A program made the position numbers and the translations under genes. From NCBI GenBank assembly GCA_025330725.1, contig JAIWND010000023.1, positions 124,001 to 188,000 of the forward strand: a stretch of 64,000 bases of DNA, given 5' to 3'. Below are positions 10,975-23,306 of the stretch, one piece after another (position 1 is the stretch's first letter; the number at the start of each line of letters is the position of its first letter). The notes under the pieces were generated by a model. That model worked only from the letters and a program-made list of their open reading frames with translations. It was not told the DNA's origin and ran no database searches. This stretch comes from Chlamydoabsidia padenii. Lineage: Eukaryota > Mucoromycota > Mucoromycetes > Mucorales > Cunninghamellaceae.

Positions 10975-12364
10975 TCATAAGAGTGGGTGATTATGATGTT
11001 GTGTGGAGTCCCCAGACCAAGCATGTTGCACCATACCAATTTCTTTTTGAGATGCAGGACTGGGTGGACTGGTGAGATCGATCTTGTGCCAATCAGTGCC
11101 CGCAAAACTACTGGCATGTCCCAATACGGATTCCTCCAACTTGATCAATTCGGCCACAAATCCAATATTTGGTGAAACCCAGGGTCTAGCCTTGATAACA
11201 TGTTTATACGCCCGTCGAAGTGACCAATGTTCGGATAAAACAAAGTAGGCCAAGATCACCGCCACCGACCTGGATTTCCCGGCTTTACAATGGACATAAA
11301 TAGCTTCGTGATGTTTCTTTGCATCCTCTACACCATCAAAAAAAAAAAAAGAGAGAGAGAGAATGATTAATGTGTCCCCTATTCCTCAACCTTTTTATTT
11401 TTATTTTTTACTTTTACCTATAATCTTGACAGCTTTTCGTAAGGTTGATTGTACATGTTGCATTTCCACTGTGTCTCTTGCTGCCAATTTGGAATAGTGG
11501 AAGGAATCTTTTAACCCCGGTACATCGTCATCACATTCTTCGGCCATGTTGAGGATCCGTTGAATCGATCGATCTTGAAGTCCTTGCATTTGTTCCACCG
11601 TTGATATTTCAGGTCCAAGGTATAAAAAGTCAGGGACAATGGCAGAGACTATAAACGCATATTCATTTTCAGTCATGGGTGTTGGTTCTTGTTCGCTTTC
11701 CAATCCATCATCGTCATAGTCGTCAGTCCCATGATGAATGATTTGTCCATGTGATCCAGTCGCCTTGTTGTTGTTCGATAATGGTGGTATATTGGTGGTG
11801 GTCGAGTCGCTTGTTGTTGACAGTTGTTCGACAGTTCCTTTGGGTAACATTTGATCAGTTAACTGGTGATTTACATGTCTCGTCAAGGTCGCACGTGGAT
11901 TCAAAGGTGGATCAACTGGTGCTGCTGTATTCCGATCTTGTCTTCTTCTTTGTTGATTTCTGATTGTGTTTGCATTGTCGATACCTGTAGTGATGGTGGA
12001 AGATTGGGTTGCTTGTGGAGGTGATCGATGCTTGTTTCGTACATTGGTGGTATCTAGAGTGAAAAGGGATGACCGACGTTGCATATTGCTATTAGTGATC
12101 AAATGAGGAGCTGATGAGAATGTGGTGGCGCTTCTTGATAAAGCAGGCACTACCTTAGGAATACTGAGTCCATTACTAATTGTTGATGTAGTTGTCGCCG
12201 TTGTTTCTGATGTTGTATTACTGTTGTTCCAAAATTTAGATAGATCGTTTTGTCGTGAAAAGGAGTTACTATTACTAGTTCCAAGCCCCATTCCCAAGCC
12301 CATAACCCTATCATTATCATCATCAGTCGTAAAAAGTTGCTTTTCTTGATGCTGCTGCTGCTGC

Positions 12365-12397
<33 letters not shown>

Positions 12398-13278
12398 CCT
12401 TGTTGATCTTGTTGCTGTTGTTGTCGCTGTTCCTGTATTGGTGGTTGTCGTTCCAAGTATTCCATAGCCATATCCTTTTGTTCAAACGCCACAAATCCAC
12501 CCCGAAGCCATACCACCTTTGCCTTGACCTTCTTTTTATCATCACCTTCTAAATCACCAGAGAAGAAAGCGGTCAGAGCACCCACTAAAGTCCAAGCCGC
12601 AGTTGTTTTATCTGTTGTATCCATATAATCATCGTAAACTACCACCATGACATTAGAGTTGATGTTGGTTGATGTTAATCCATGTAGCCATCGAGTATAA
12701 TGATCAATCCCCTGAGGTGTTGTGATAAAGCTTTCCAAACTAAAATTCGATACAGTTCCCCGTCGATACCGTTTTAAAAGCAAAGAAGGCATGTTGACAT
12801 GGATAGAGTCCCGGATCCTTGAAGAGTCATAGTCGGGTTGGTATCGGACATCAATCAATAGTGGCTGCTGTTGTCGAAGCATCCGTATGAGTTCATTTGG
12901 TGTTACATAGCTTGCCTGGTCAATCGTAGTGATCAAAGTATCACTTGCCGTACCATCTCCGTGTGGACTTGCCCCAGTGGATAATCGTCTTTGGATGGTG
13001 TTAAATGATGATGGTTGCTGTTGTTGGTGTAATGCTGTTTCTGGTGATAAAAAGTGACAAGAATGTGTCAAGTCTTGTTCTGATGACGACTTTATGTTAT
13101 CATACACAGGGTATTGTGTAGATGGGCTGGTATCAAAGGCTTGATGAGAAGATGTAGTAGACGGTGGTTCCTTCTTTATATTGATTTTGGTGGAGAGTGA
13201 CGTACTTGATAGTTTGTCAGCAATATCAACATTTGACCTATAACGAGACCCACCTTTGTTGTTTGGATGGAAGGTCAT
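10975..13278 (-). CDS. Dual-specificity (MAP kinase) phosphatase with N-terminal rhodanese-like domain
   Basis: Two exons, 13278-11418 and 11327-10975, are joined in frame. The order is a disordered N-terminus, a rhodanese/Cdc25-like domain ('TPNELIRMLRQQQPLLIDVR', 'IHVNMPSLLLKRYRRG', 'VVWLRGGFVAFEQ'), a long Gln/Ser/Thr-rich linker with a 15-residue Gln run, then a phosphatase domain from 'PDFLYLGPEIST'. The catalytic loop 'VHCKAGKSRS' (HCX5R) is in the last exon and intact. The rhodanese site lacks its Cys ('VVVYDDYMD'), as in MAPK phosphatases where this domain docks the kinase. It therefore probably dephosphorylates a MAPK. The closest architecture is that of fungal Pmp1/Msg5-type or animal MKP proteins; the exact ortholog is uncertain. 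Confidence 0.82.
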
Positions 13279-14198
13279 GAGTTGATGTGTGTAAAGTGAA
13301 GAAGAAAGAAAAGAAAGAAGGAGGTTTTTCTAAATAAAAAAAAAAAAAAAAAAAAAAGAAAGGGTAAAAATAACTTCCCCGCCGCAAATAGTACCACCCT
13401 CAGCTAGCGGGATTTAAATTTTACCAAACAAACAAGAGAAAGATCATCCCTTCCAAGGAGTCTCAGGACACTGCAAAGAGGCCGGTACGTACGTATATAT
13501 ATATCTATATAAGAAAAAGAAAAAGAAGAAGAATGCATACCATGTAGTTTATGATTGGTTATCACAAGGGAAAGTACAGAGTACAGAACAACAATGTATC
13601 TTGATGCTGCTCATCTTAATTGTAAGAGGTTTCAGCATTAACCTGGAAGATCAAGATCGATTGGGGATGATTCTGCCGGGATTTCAAATGACACCAGGAA
13701 AAAACAGTTCAGGTACGTCCATCCATTTCATCGTGTCAATCGCTACAGATTAGAATAGAATCACCACCAGCTATAATGCTCTTGATTTGATTCATGTGCA
13801 ATTGGGGATGCATCAAGTAGGATTTTTTTCTTTTTTGAAAAAACCAATTGTTTCAAATCCCGCATTTCAAGCATAATGCACCTTCCTAGATCTTTGAATA
13901 CATGCCATTGTTATATCCATTTCATGCCAAATGGTATCCATCATGAATTGAAAAGAATGATTCCTATTAAAGATGCCATTCATCATTTTGAATTCCCCCT
14001 GTTACACATAATGCCCCCCCCCAAAAAAAAAGAGTTGATATCTGTTTATTGTTTTATTTGTTTAGTACACCATCAATGGTGATAAAAACAAAAGTTAAAA
14101 AGAAAAAGATGTATTAAGTACGCTAGGGGGAGAATAGTAAAGTAGTATAAAGGGTATAAGCAATAATAAACAGACAATAACAGGGTGTAAAGGAGGAT
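13279..14198. other. Intergenic between phosphatase start and CCCH gene end
   Basis: No supported gene. It holds an A-tract of 24 near 13335, a (TA)n stretch at 13495-13503 and three copies of the recurrent motif (13408, 13677 and 13851). The last two have no obvious downstream gene; a 68-codon frame starting 13876 on the plus strand has no recognisable features. Confidence 0.5.
13408..13419 (+). promoter_or_regulatory. CGGGATTTAAAT motif, 129 bp upstream of phosphatase start
   Basis: This is a variant of the recurrent 12-mer, in opposite orientation to the phosphatase gene (start 13278, minus strand). Confidence 0.4.
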
Positions 14199-14874
14199 CT
14201 AACCATCAACTGAAGCATTACCACCACTCATCGATCCACATTTGTTGTTTAAGAAGTTTGACGAGTTACGAGAAGCCAACCAAAGATAATCACTAGTGGG
14301 AGATGACCATTGAGGAGGAATTTGATGCGATCCCACGTTCAAACCCAGTTTTGAATGCCATATAGTCTTATTCGGTTGAGTTGGTACGTGTTGATCGTGA
14401 GACTTTGCAAAGAATTTCGATTGTTGTTGACGCGATTGATTATTTTCCAATATTCCATTATAATCATCGTGGATAAAAGTACATCGAAGACCATAAGGAC
14501 AAGTACCTTCCAAATGATAAGCACGACAGACTTGAGTTTTATATCGACTGTGTTTTGATTTCTTGCGCAATTCACTATTGCCATGAGCGTAACTGCATTT
14601 TTGTCCATATCTTTGACATTGAATTTAAGAGAGAGAATGATGATTAGTATGATTATTCCTTTTCTTTCCCATCCCTACTGTTTTAATTATGTAAGACTTG
14701 CCTGCATTCACCTAGTTCACTCCAATTACGACAGTGTTCAGTTTTGTAAAGAAGTGATTGCTTCATCTTTGCATAAGTATCAGCTGGTATCATGTTTTTG
14801 GTGCCATTGACAGATGATGATTGCGCATGATTATCATGTAGTGGTGTAGAGTAGTAAGAGAAGTTAGAATACAT
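14199..14874 (-). CDS. Tandem CCCH zinc-finger RNA-binding protein (TTP/Cth1/Tis11-like)
   Basis: Exons are 14874-14702 and 14610-14199, giving 194 residues. The intron begins with GC (AG|GCAAGT) and is the only join that completes the first finger. Two fingers of exact C-X8-C-X5-C-X3-H spacing are present: 'CRNWSELGEC' with 'CSYAH', and 'CRAYHLEGTC' with 'CTFIH'. Each follows a 'YKT' lead-in ('YKTEHC', 'YKTQVC') characteristic of the TTP family, with the usual short inter-finger spacer. These proteins bind AU-rich elements and promote mRNA decay. The start at 14874 is the first in-frame ATG after an upstream TTG frame. Flanking regions are Asn/Gln/Ser-rich and unrecognised. Confidence 0.85.
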
Positions 14875-15097
14875 ATAGTCCAATGTTGTATTTGTATTCA
14901 ATAGGCAAAAGAGAGAATTAGATCACCAAATGAGACAGTAAAAAAAAAAAAAAGTAAAAAAGGAAGAGAAGGGAAGGGGGGGGGAAATACCCAATTCATC
15001 AATTTATATTAAAAACAAGTTGGGGGAAAGGGAAGAGGGCGATACCAGATTATAACAAGTCTATTACTATCACCTAAAGTTTACATAAGAGGAGGAT

Positions 15098-15531
15098 TCA
15101 TACACCAAGTTGGTCACATTCTTGATCACCTCTAATACAAGTATACCAATCCTTGCCTAGTGGACACTTGATATCCGCTTCCAATCGACAAGGACATTGC
15201 TTGGGTTCCGCCACACAACTTTTAGTATTTTGACAAAAGTAGCCTTGTACACAGTCTAATTCCAATTTATATAAATAATGTCAACATTCATTAGTATAAG
15301 TATTAATGGGAGGGGATCATTTGTTTTGTCTTGTTCATTACCTTGTCCTGACGATTGTTGCTTCTTCAAGAGTCGCGCTGGCACCCTATAACCAAATGTT
15401 TGGGTTTTCCCAGATGGTCCTTGTTCCGATTCGCTGTTGCCAAATATGATATTCTTTAAATCAAAGGTATAGACTGGCATAAGGTAGAATAAAGAGAGAA
15501 GGGTAAAGAGAAGAATGGTGTATTTGTGCAT
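15098..15531 (-). CDS. LCL2: Long chronological lifespan protein 2 (Lcl2)-like secreted protein
   Basis: Two exons, 15531-15342 and 15255-15098, give 115 residues, near the family length. The N-terminus 'MHKYTILLFTLLSLFYLMPV' is a signal peptide. The last exon has the Cys pattern of Lcl2: 'DCVQGYFC', 'SCVAEPKQCPC', 'IKCPLGKDWYTC' and 'QECDQLGV' at the end. In yeast Lcl2 is linked to ER-associated degradation and lifespan; its biochemical role is unclear. An exact copy of the recurrent promoter motif lies 94 bp upstream of the start. Confidence 0.8.
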
Positions 15532-15625
15532 GTGGGTAATCGTTGAATGGATGCAAATAATTTAAAGAGTAAGAAAGACGGCAGACTTCAAAAAATATAA
15601 ATGCTCAAATCACAGCCTTACATTA

Positions 15626-15637
15626 TTTCAAATCCCG
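15626..15637 (-). promoter_or_regulatory. CGGGATTTGAAA motif, 94 bp upstream of LCL2
   Basis: This is an exact match on the minus strand, in the same orientation as LCL2. Confidence 0.5.
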
Positions 15638-15771
15638 ACAATCCCTGCCAATCAATGCAAAACCCAAATCCATCAACATCCATTTATGCTATGAAAAAAA
15701 AAAAAAAAAGAGATACTTTATTTATCAAAGATTCAACAAAGATATGTACTAGTAGACTACTTTAATGTAAA

Positions 15772-18634
15772 TTATCCAAAGGTGGTGTCGTTTCGAGGAC
15801 TTTTTCGTTTCTTCTTGCCGTTTTTCTTGCCTTTGTTCTTCGGTTTATGTTTGTTGTTGCCTTTGCCGCGGGGTGTCTGTTGCTGTTGATCATCAGGAAT
15901 ACTACATACCGGAATTGTTGGTGATCCATACATTTCATCGCCATCCTTGGCTTTTTGAGAGTCAGATGGTTTTACACGAGAAGACGAGCACGCCTGATGA
16001 TTGGTGGACACAGGTGCAATAGTAATCGTAGACATGGAAGGGATATCAAGACTTGGTATCGACTGACTGCTGGGTTCGATTTGTTGATTGTAGTTTGTGC
16101 TGTTACTGCAATCAATGGCCAGTTGGCTTACTGTATCGCTGATTTGTTGATCTGGTATTAGAATATGTGATTCGACAATGAACTTGTTGTTAGTAATGTT
16201 TGTTGCAGTCGGTATGTTGTCATTTGGATCGTCAGCATTGTCCTCGTTCAAGTTGTTATTCTTCATTTCATCAAAAGTATGAGAAGAATCGGCATCGTTG
16301 TCATATTCCAAAAGTAGCTCTTGCCACATATTCCAATAGATACTTTCATTATTAGAGGTTGATTGTTTGCCTTGTTTCAGTAGTTCTTCATGCGTTCCCG
16401 ATTCTGCCACATGACCGTCCTTCATACTAAATCCAAGAAAAAAAAAAAGTTAATAAAGTCATCATTAGTGTAATTCTTGATCAATTAGTACTTACACAAG
16501 AATTAGATCAGCATTGACAACGACAGTAGACAGTCTGTGAGCAACTACAATTGTTGTGCGATTCTTGGTAATATTTGGCAAAACTTGTTGAAGATGTCTA
16601 TAAAGATGGGAAATCATTGTGAGTATTACCCCCACAATTTATTATGTAATCACTTACTTATCCCGTGAGTTGATGGCTTCATTTAATATCAAGATAGGCG
16701 GATTATTGATAATGGCACGTCCTATTCCCAAAAGTTGCTTTTCACCTGTACTGAGCCCAAGACCACCTTCACCCACCACCGTATCATAACCTACACCAAT
16801 ATATAAACAGTAATGTTTATTGCAGATCTATTTCAATGCTTTGTATTGTTGGATTACCATTAGGGAAGGACATAATCTTGTTGTGAATTTGGGCTGCTTT
16901 AGATGCTTCATAGACTTCTTGGACAGATGCAGGACTGTTACCATAAAGTAGATTGGTCATAATAGTATCATCAAAGATTACACACTCTGGAGGGACAACA
17001 CTAATTTTTCGCATAAGAGATGATTGATTGATGCTGCTAATGTTTTGTCCGTCAATAGAGATAGTGCCAGAGGTCGGATTATATAATCGGAAGAGTAGAC
17101 GTATGATGATTGATTTTCTACCGAGGAAGAAGAAAAAAAAAAGGGGGGGGGAGGGGGGAAGAAGTTAGTTTCGATTGTATTACCCAATGGGATGACTTAC
17201 CCTGATCCGGTTGGTCCCACTAAAGCAACTGTAGATTGAGATGGTACAGTAAACGAGATACCATTCAATGTATTGTGATGGTCGTTATAAGCAAAGGTAA
17301 CGTTATCTACATAAATAAAGAGAGATGAGTAATCATATACTTTTAACAAGACCATCTCTCCCCACCCTTTATCATTTTACTTACCAAATTCAATAGTTCC
17401 TTCTACTATATCATGGCCAAAGGCACTAGGCATATCCTCCACAGTTTGTTGTTCCTTGGACAGATCTAACATGTTTTTAATGTCAAGATGTTTGAAAAGC
17501 TTGATGGAAGTTGCATGTAGTGTGTGTTGATATAGTCCTGATCCTTCTTGTATGATTTTAAATCCCACGTAACCCAATAGAGCAGTCCATGCAAAGTTGT
17601 CTAAGGATAAATCAAGGGTATTTATGATTAAAGTCTTACCATAACCCATTCATTGAATGAATGATTACCTTTGCCAATGTGGTAAGGAGTACACGCACTG
17701 ATAACCATACCAAAGACCAGTAATACAAAACTGAGTTGTATCAGAGACTGCAATCGTCGATTTTTTAGAGGTCAAATAAAAGATAGAGGTTGCTTAAACA
17801 AAGGTGAGTGGTTTGTTTCGGATATCTTGCCATGATGCAAGCTTGGTATTGTTTCATTCATGTTTGAATAACAGGTTGTTTTTGATATTGTTGAAGATCC
17901 AGAGATCATGTGAGCCACCGAGAAAAGGACCAAGAGCCATTGTATAATATATCGAGTAATAAACGTACCAAAAAGCACCTGATCGTAGAGAGACCCTAAG
18001 AGACCTATATAGTATATATATATATATATAAAAGAAGAAAAAGAGAAACATTAGTCTTTGTGTCACAACGTCATATATCGCTGATCGGTCCTACTTTACC
18101 TGGTTCAAGATGTTCGACAGTCTGGGTTCTGAGCCATCCCATACTTGTTTCCACCAAGAGAGATATCCACCAAAAAGCATAATGCATCCAGTATATAATT
18201 CCAGATCTGTCTAGTTCATCGATCAACGTCCAAAGGCAAAGTATCCAAGATGCAAACAAGCCTGCTGCATATAAATTCCACATTGTCGAGGTCCACAAGG
18301 GATCATTCAGAGCTATAACCGTGAGTACACCACAGTCAATAACCAATGTCAAAAGCACAACAAGACAAAAAGTAACAAGTAACTTGGTCAAAGTAGTCCA
18401 AGGTCGTGATCGTGTTGGGTCATTAATGTTCAACCATGACGAAATCCGGGAATGGAGTATTCGACCTGATAAAGATAAAGCCATGAGGAATAACAGTAAT
18501 ATTGGTGATACAAGTAGTTCAAAGATAAAAATGACAAGAGTTTTGTTTGTAGAAAGTTCAGTTGTCTTTGCAATGGAGAGGGGAATAAAGTAAAAAGAAG
18601 AGGGGAATGAATCTTTCTCTTCCCGCATTTTCAT
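15772..18634 (-). pseudogene. Decayed ABCB6/HMT1-like ABC half-transporter
   Basis: The gene is split by introns with conserved phases. N-terminal helices (18634 to about 18110) are followed by an exon that reads 'HSPLFKQPLSFI', then TGA, then 'PLKNRRLQSLIQ'. The stop (about 17776) falls where the family has a Trp before 'PKK-RR'. Downstream 'VISACTPYHIGK' matches the start of the ABC membrane domain. Inside one exon the sequence jumps from 'SIKLFKHLDI' to 'KNMLDLSKEQQ', removing roughly 200 residues of the membrane core. In the nucleotide-binding domain Walker A (GPTGSGKS) and the H-loop (AHRLSTV) remain. The Q-loop Gln is Pro (VVPPE), the signature is LSTGE, and Walker B Asp is Asn (ILILNEA). 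A Lys-rich tail of about 190 residues follows the usual 'MWQ' end. Intact members export metal-thiol or porphyrin compounds; this copy cannot. Splicing around the TGA is possible but would not restore the membrane core. Confidence 0.75.
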
Positions 18635-19208
18635 TTTATGAAGGTGAAATTGAAATTACGCTAGGTTGGAGTGTGTAGGCGTTAACGGAGACAGTACCTT
18701 TGAATGTTCTTATCCCACTCAAGTAAAAAACAAGTGATTTAGTGACCTATGTGCCTTCACTTTGTGTAGAACAGATTATCTACATGATAGTCTCTTGGTG
18801 AGTACTGAAAACTGAAATCATTCAGTGGTTCTTCCTGTACTGTACCTCTGCTTTTCTTTTTTCTCTTTTTATCCCCTCCCCCTTACATTGATGATGATGG
18901 CTAAAGAAAAGCCTACAAGCAGAGTTACGAAACCTACCGGCTGACTAATAGCTTGATCCAGTGTTGTTAACAGAGGAGGGTTGCTGATGTATCAAGATCT
19001 CTGCTTCGCATAAAAGGCACTATGAAAAATTCGATCCCCGCCACCAGCGCGAAATTGTGGCCGACACAGTGACGTTGGGGGTAGCCTACAATGCCAATTT
19101 CAAACACCGGTTTGTCTTATTTTTAAATCCCATTTTCCAGTTTTCTCTTTTTCTTTTCTCTTCTTTTCTTCATCTCTCCTGCTTGGTGAAGGCTACATAC
19201 ATCTCAAC
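18635..19208. other. Divergent intergenic region: ABC remnant / ARPC2
   Basis: No gene seen. A degenerate motif copy, TTTTAAATCCCA at 19121-19132, lies 76 bp upstream of ARPC2, followed by a pyrimidine-rich leader. Confidence 0.5.
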
Positions 19209-20551
19209 ATGATATTGTTAGACTACAACAATGCTATTATTCAAGACATTCTTAAAACCAGATTAAGCGGGTAAATAACTATTTGCTGTTATTCTATTGT
19301 CTTGTCATCAATACTCACTTTTTTTTTTTTATTACCCTCTCTCTTATTATCTCATGTAGTGAAAAGAACGACGTTTTAGACATGACGGTAGTGGACTTTG
19401 ATGGTGTTGTTTATGAAATCAAGACGCCCAACAAAAGGACGGAACTTTATATCTCTCTTCGCTGGATGTGCTATGACGAATTGGTGTCTTTTGGTGCTCA
19501 AAACATTCTACAACGTGTTTATGGGGAATATCTTGCTGCCACTCCTGAACCCAACTACAACGTTACTCTGATAATTGACTTGGATACTGTACCAGCTGAT
19601 GAAGGTAAGACTCAGGATGTGAAAATGGGATGAAAGGACAACTAGACTAATATAATTGGGGGACGGGGGAATTTGATTTGGTTTGTTTTTTTTTTCACTA
19701 TAGAAATCCGTGCTGCATTGGTTCAAAAAGTATCCTTACTGAAACGTAACTTACTGGCTGCACCATTCGAAAAAGCATTTGCGGAACAAGAACAATATGA
19801 AGATGCCGATAAACCCAACCCTACTTCTGAACTTATGGCGGTACATTATCGTGAAGAAGAAGCCATCTATGTCCAATCTAGCGCTGATCGTGTTACTGTT
19901 CTCTTTAGCACCAAATTCAAGGATGAAACTGACAAGATCTTTGGCAAAGTCTTCTTACAGGTAAATGTATAACTAATGATGATATAGTCAAAGGGTGGTG
20001 GTTTATACTGACTGTTTTTTTTCTTTCTTTCTTTGGTCTTTTTGTAGGAATTCGTTGATGCTAGACGTCGTCGGGCATTCTCAGCACCTCAAGTATTGTA
20101 TACAACTCGTGAACCTCCTCGGGAACTTGCTCACTTGAATCTTGGGGATAGCGATGATGCAAGCTATGTCACATTTGGTAAGTGGTATGGATGAAGTATA
20201 TGTAGATCAATGATGACCAATTCTTTTGTTTGTTTATAATATTATATAGTACTCTTCCCTCAACATTTCGAGCGTGGTGATGCTCGCGAAGAAACTATCT
20301 CTCGTATCCAAATCTTCCGCGACTATCTCCATTATCACATCAAGTGCTCCAAGGCCTATATGCACACTCGTATGCGTGCTCGGGTACGGGACTTTTTAAA
20401 GGTGTTGAATCGTGCTAAACCTGAAGTCATCACTGAAAAGAAAACCATCACGTAAGTTTTAGAAAAAAAAAAAAAGAAGAATAAAGGATGGTTAGGGACT
20501 TGACGTTTTGTTTTTTTATATTATAGTGGCAAAACCTTTGTTAGAACTTAA
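19209..20551 (+). CDS. ARC35: Arp2/3 complex subunit 2 (p34, ARPC2)
   Basis: Six exons: 19209-19270, 19360-19604, 19704-19960, 20048-20177, 20250-20451 and 20527-20551. The translation follows ARPC2 from start to end: '[15 protein letters not shown]', '[11 protein letters not shown]', 'QRVYGEYL', 'DLDTVPADE', '[13 protein letters not shown]', '[11 protein letters not shown]', '[12 protein letters not shown]', '[20 protein letters not shown]' and the end 'TGKTFVRT'. Length is about 306 residues, as in the family. With ARPC4 it forms the core that contacts the mother actin filament in branched actin nucleation, which in fungi serves endocytic patches. Confidence 0.95.
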
Positions 20552-20919
20552 TAACCATGCCCCTTCTTTTATCCCCGTGTATTCTCTACCATCTTCCTTC
20601 TCAGTATTATTAAATATCTGTCTTCACTTTTAGTATAGTTACTAGTTTTATTAAATAAACACTTTGGACACTATGCCTTTTTGCTTTGTGTGCCTTTTAC
20701 TTATCTTTTATAAAGTTGGATAAAACATTAAATGGGGTGGTTATTTACATACTGTAATGCCGATCCGTCAAGGATGGCGGACATTGAATATTCCACAAAG
20801 TTAATTCCTTTTTTTTTTTTTTAACTTTCCCTTTTCTTTTGTGCTTTATACCACCAAACATTAACTCGATTCCCATATTTACTATACTATTTACTATAAC
20901 CCTATAAATACCAGATACC
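20552..20919. other. Intergenic, ARPC2 3' flank and remnant promoter
   Basis: No gene. A TATA-like 'CTATAAATA' at about 20902-20910 sits just before the ATG of the decayed kinase gene, perhaps a leftover of its promoter. Confidence 0.4.
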
Positions 20920-21810
20920 ATGGGTGCCATTTTCTGCATACCTGAAGAAGTCGACTTTTGGCAAAGAAGGTAAAGAAAGTACTCGTAATTATTGACAAAC
21001 TGTTACTCATCCTATTTTTTTTTTTCAATAGTGCAACTAGCACACTTTTACTTACTACGAGTCATTGGCAAAGATGCTTTTGGTAAAGTGCGGATAATAC
21101 AACATCGATTAACTGGGCGAGAATATACACTCAAGTATATCAGCAAAACACGTTGTATTGAACTGATGCTACTACAAAACGTTTTGGCGGAACGACGACC
21201 ATTGGAAAAGATCGAACCTGCCAAGATGAAGAATATTTGTTTATTGACTTGAACTTGATGATGGGGTGGGTCGATACAATTCTTACTGGATCGGTTTACG
21301 ACACAAGTGCGATTTTATGTGGCGGACTTTCTTTGTGCATTGGATCATTTTACATGGGCGAATGATCACTCATGGGTAATAATGTATAGGAAGAGTGGAA
21401 AGGGGGGGGGGAATGCATGGTTATCAATTTGAACATGATGATAGTGATAGCATTTGGTATTATGCAATCATCATCATGGACTATGAAGAAAAGGAAAAAG
21501 AGGAGTGGGAGAAGAAGAAGGAGGAGTAATATCATGTTTATCATACTAACAAACAGACTTTCTTTATTTTTTATGCAATAGGGATATCAAGCCTGATAAT
21601 ATTCTACTGGATGATAAGGGACATGCTCACCTATTGAACTTTTAACATTGCGACTCAATTCTATCCTCACAAAACCACAATGTTTCTCTCGTGCTGGATC
21701 CTTGGTATACATGTCTCCGGAAATTGTTGATAAACAGGGTTATTCTACCTTTGTCGATTTATGGTCCCTTGGTGTAAAGTAAGTAGGGATGATCATGATA
21801 CCTGTGCACA

Positions 21811-21845
<35 letters not shown>

Positions 21846-22671
21846 CCCCTTTCCCTTTCCCCTTTTTATTTTATTTTATTATAGCAGTCTTTTACAGGAA
21901 CCTCCAAGCTATACTACATGGTGACATTGAATTCCCGGATAATGTATTGGAACTCATTAGCTCGGACTACATGAATGTCCTACGTGGGGTAAGTCAACCA
22001 AATATTGATTCTAAATAGATTACTGATGCTTTTTTCTTCTTCTTTTTTTTTTGGTAGTTGCTTACTTGATCTCCTTCTGATCGATATGGTTGTGGGCATG
22101 GCGGAATATCAAATCTCAAGAAAGATCCTTGGTTTCATGCTATAGATTGACAAGCAATCGTACAGAAAACAGCCATTCCACTATTTGAACCAAATGTAAG
22201 TATATAAAAAAGTAACCTCTATGTTGTAGATGACTAAAACTTTTTTATAATAGAAAGACGAACTCAACTTTGATGCGATGCATGAACTAGAATTACTATT
22301 GGAAGAAGTACCCATTACGACCTCATAAACGAATCGCCAAAACAAGTATGGATCTCATACAGCCAGACACCAAAGACATCGTCGATGGTTGGATGAAAAG
22401 TTTTTACCATTTGATTATACCCGAACCGACGATGATTGGATGAATACATGACACGACAGCATCTTCATTAGCCACATCAACCAACAATGAAATGACGCTA
22501 TTAACACATGTAACAAACGATGTACGATCTCCTTCAAGTGATGATGATGGATTAGGAATGGCAGGGGCTCGACTATAACGAAGAGTAGGAGGCGCACTCA
22601 ATCACTATGAAGAAGCAAAATACAAGGCTCAAGGTTATATGCTGACTATGAATGGCACCAACTCGATCTGA
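20920..22671 (+). pseudogene. Decayed YANK/STK32-like protein kinase
   Basis: A first piece (20920-21252, one intron) reads 'MGAIFCIPEEVDFWQRR', then 'LAHFYLLRVIGKDAFGKVRI' and 'YTLKYISKTRCIE', matching the N-lobe of STK32/YANK kinases with the glycine loop changed to GKDAFG. It ends at TGA 21250-21252. The frame then shifts: 'QDEEYLFIDLNLMMG' and 'QVRFYVADFLCALDH' are in different frames. After an intron, 'DIKPDNILLDDKGHAHL' is followed by a TAA inside the place of the DFN/DFG loop. 'GSLVYMSPEIVDKQGYSTF' and 'DLWSLGV' are in yet another frame, and 'ILHGDIEFPDNVLEL' and a C-terminal 'NFDAMHELELLLEEVP' can still be read. There are at least four frame breaks, and 'NHPFICNLRY' is missing. Introns remain, so this is not a retrocopy. 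Confidence 0.8.
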
Positions 22672-23306
22672 AGCCGGGGTAATGTCTTTGTTTGTTGTTT
22701 AGTTAGATTACATATATTACTACTGTTTATTATATTATACATACTTTTTTTTAATAAATCAATGTTTACATAAACTGTATGCTTTTATGGGGTGATGATG
22801 ATGGACTTTCAAATAAAAAGCGGGGTTTTATGGAAAAGGCAATCAATGAAATGGTGAATTAAAAACTAAAAGTAGCTCCCAAAATGAAATTGAAAAAGGG
22901 AAAAGTGATCATCAAAGCGTCCATATATGGATGTCTTATTCTATCACATTAATGCATTATGTTGAATGAAATGACAATAGTACGCGTTACGCATGGTACA
23001 TTCACATGAACAAAGAGAAAGAGAGCGCAATTCAAACTCCCATCGATTTACCCCTGAATTCCATTTTTGGTGTATAACCATCATCCTTTTCTCCCTTTCC
23101 CGCTCCTCCATTAATCAAAACATGATACAATTGAATAAAAACTCTTTTTTTTTTTTTTTTTTTGATCCTTGAACTTGGGATGAAACGAGATTTAATGATG
23201 ATCTGTGATTTTTCATTATGATACCCCTTCATTTACTTTTTACACTATATATAATCCAATTTTTTTTTCTTCTTTCTTTCAACCACAATCAATCATATTT
23301 TATATA
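22672..23306. other. Intergenic, kinase remnant to globin-fold gene
   Basis: No gene seen. A TATA-like 'CTATATATAATCC' at about 23246-23258 lies 50-60 bp before the chosen start at 23307. Confidence 0.5.

Noticed and set aside
12337..12552. Leu-rich plus-strand frame opposite the phosphatase poly-Gln
   Set aside because: It is the complement of CAA/CAG repeats coding Gln on the minus strand.
13876..14082. 68-codon plus-strand frame after motif copy 13851
   Set aside because: Composition and lack of homology suggest chance; the end overlaps an A-tract.
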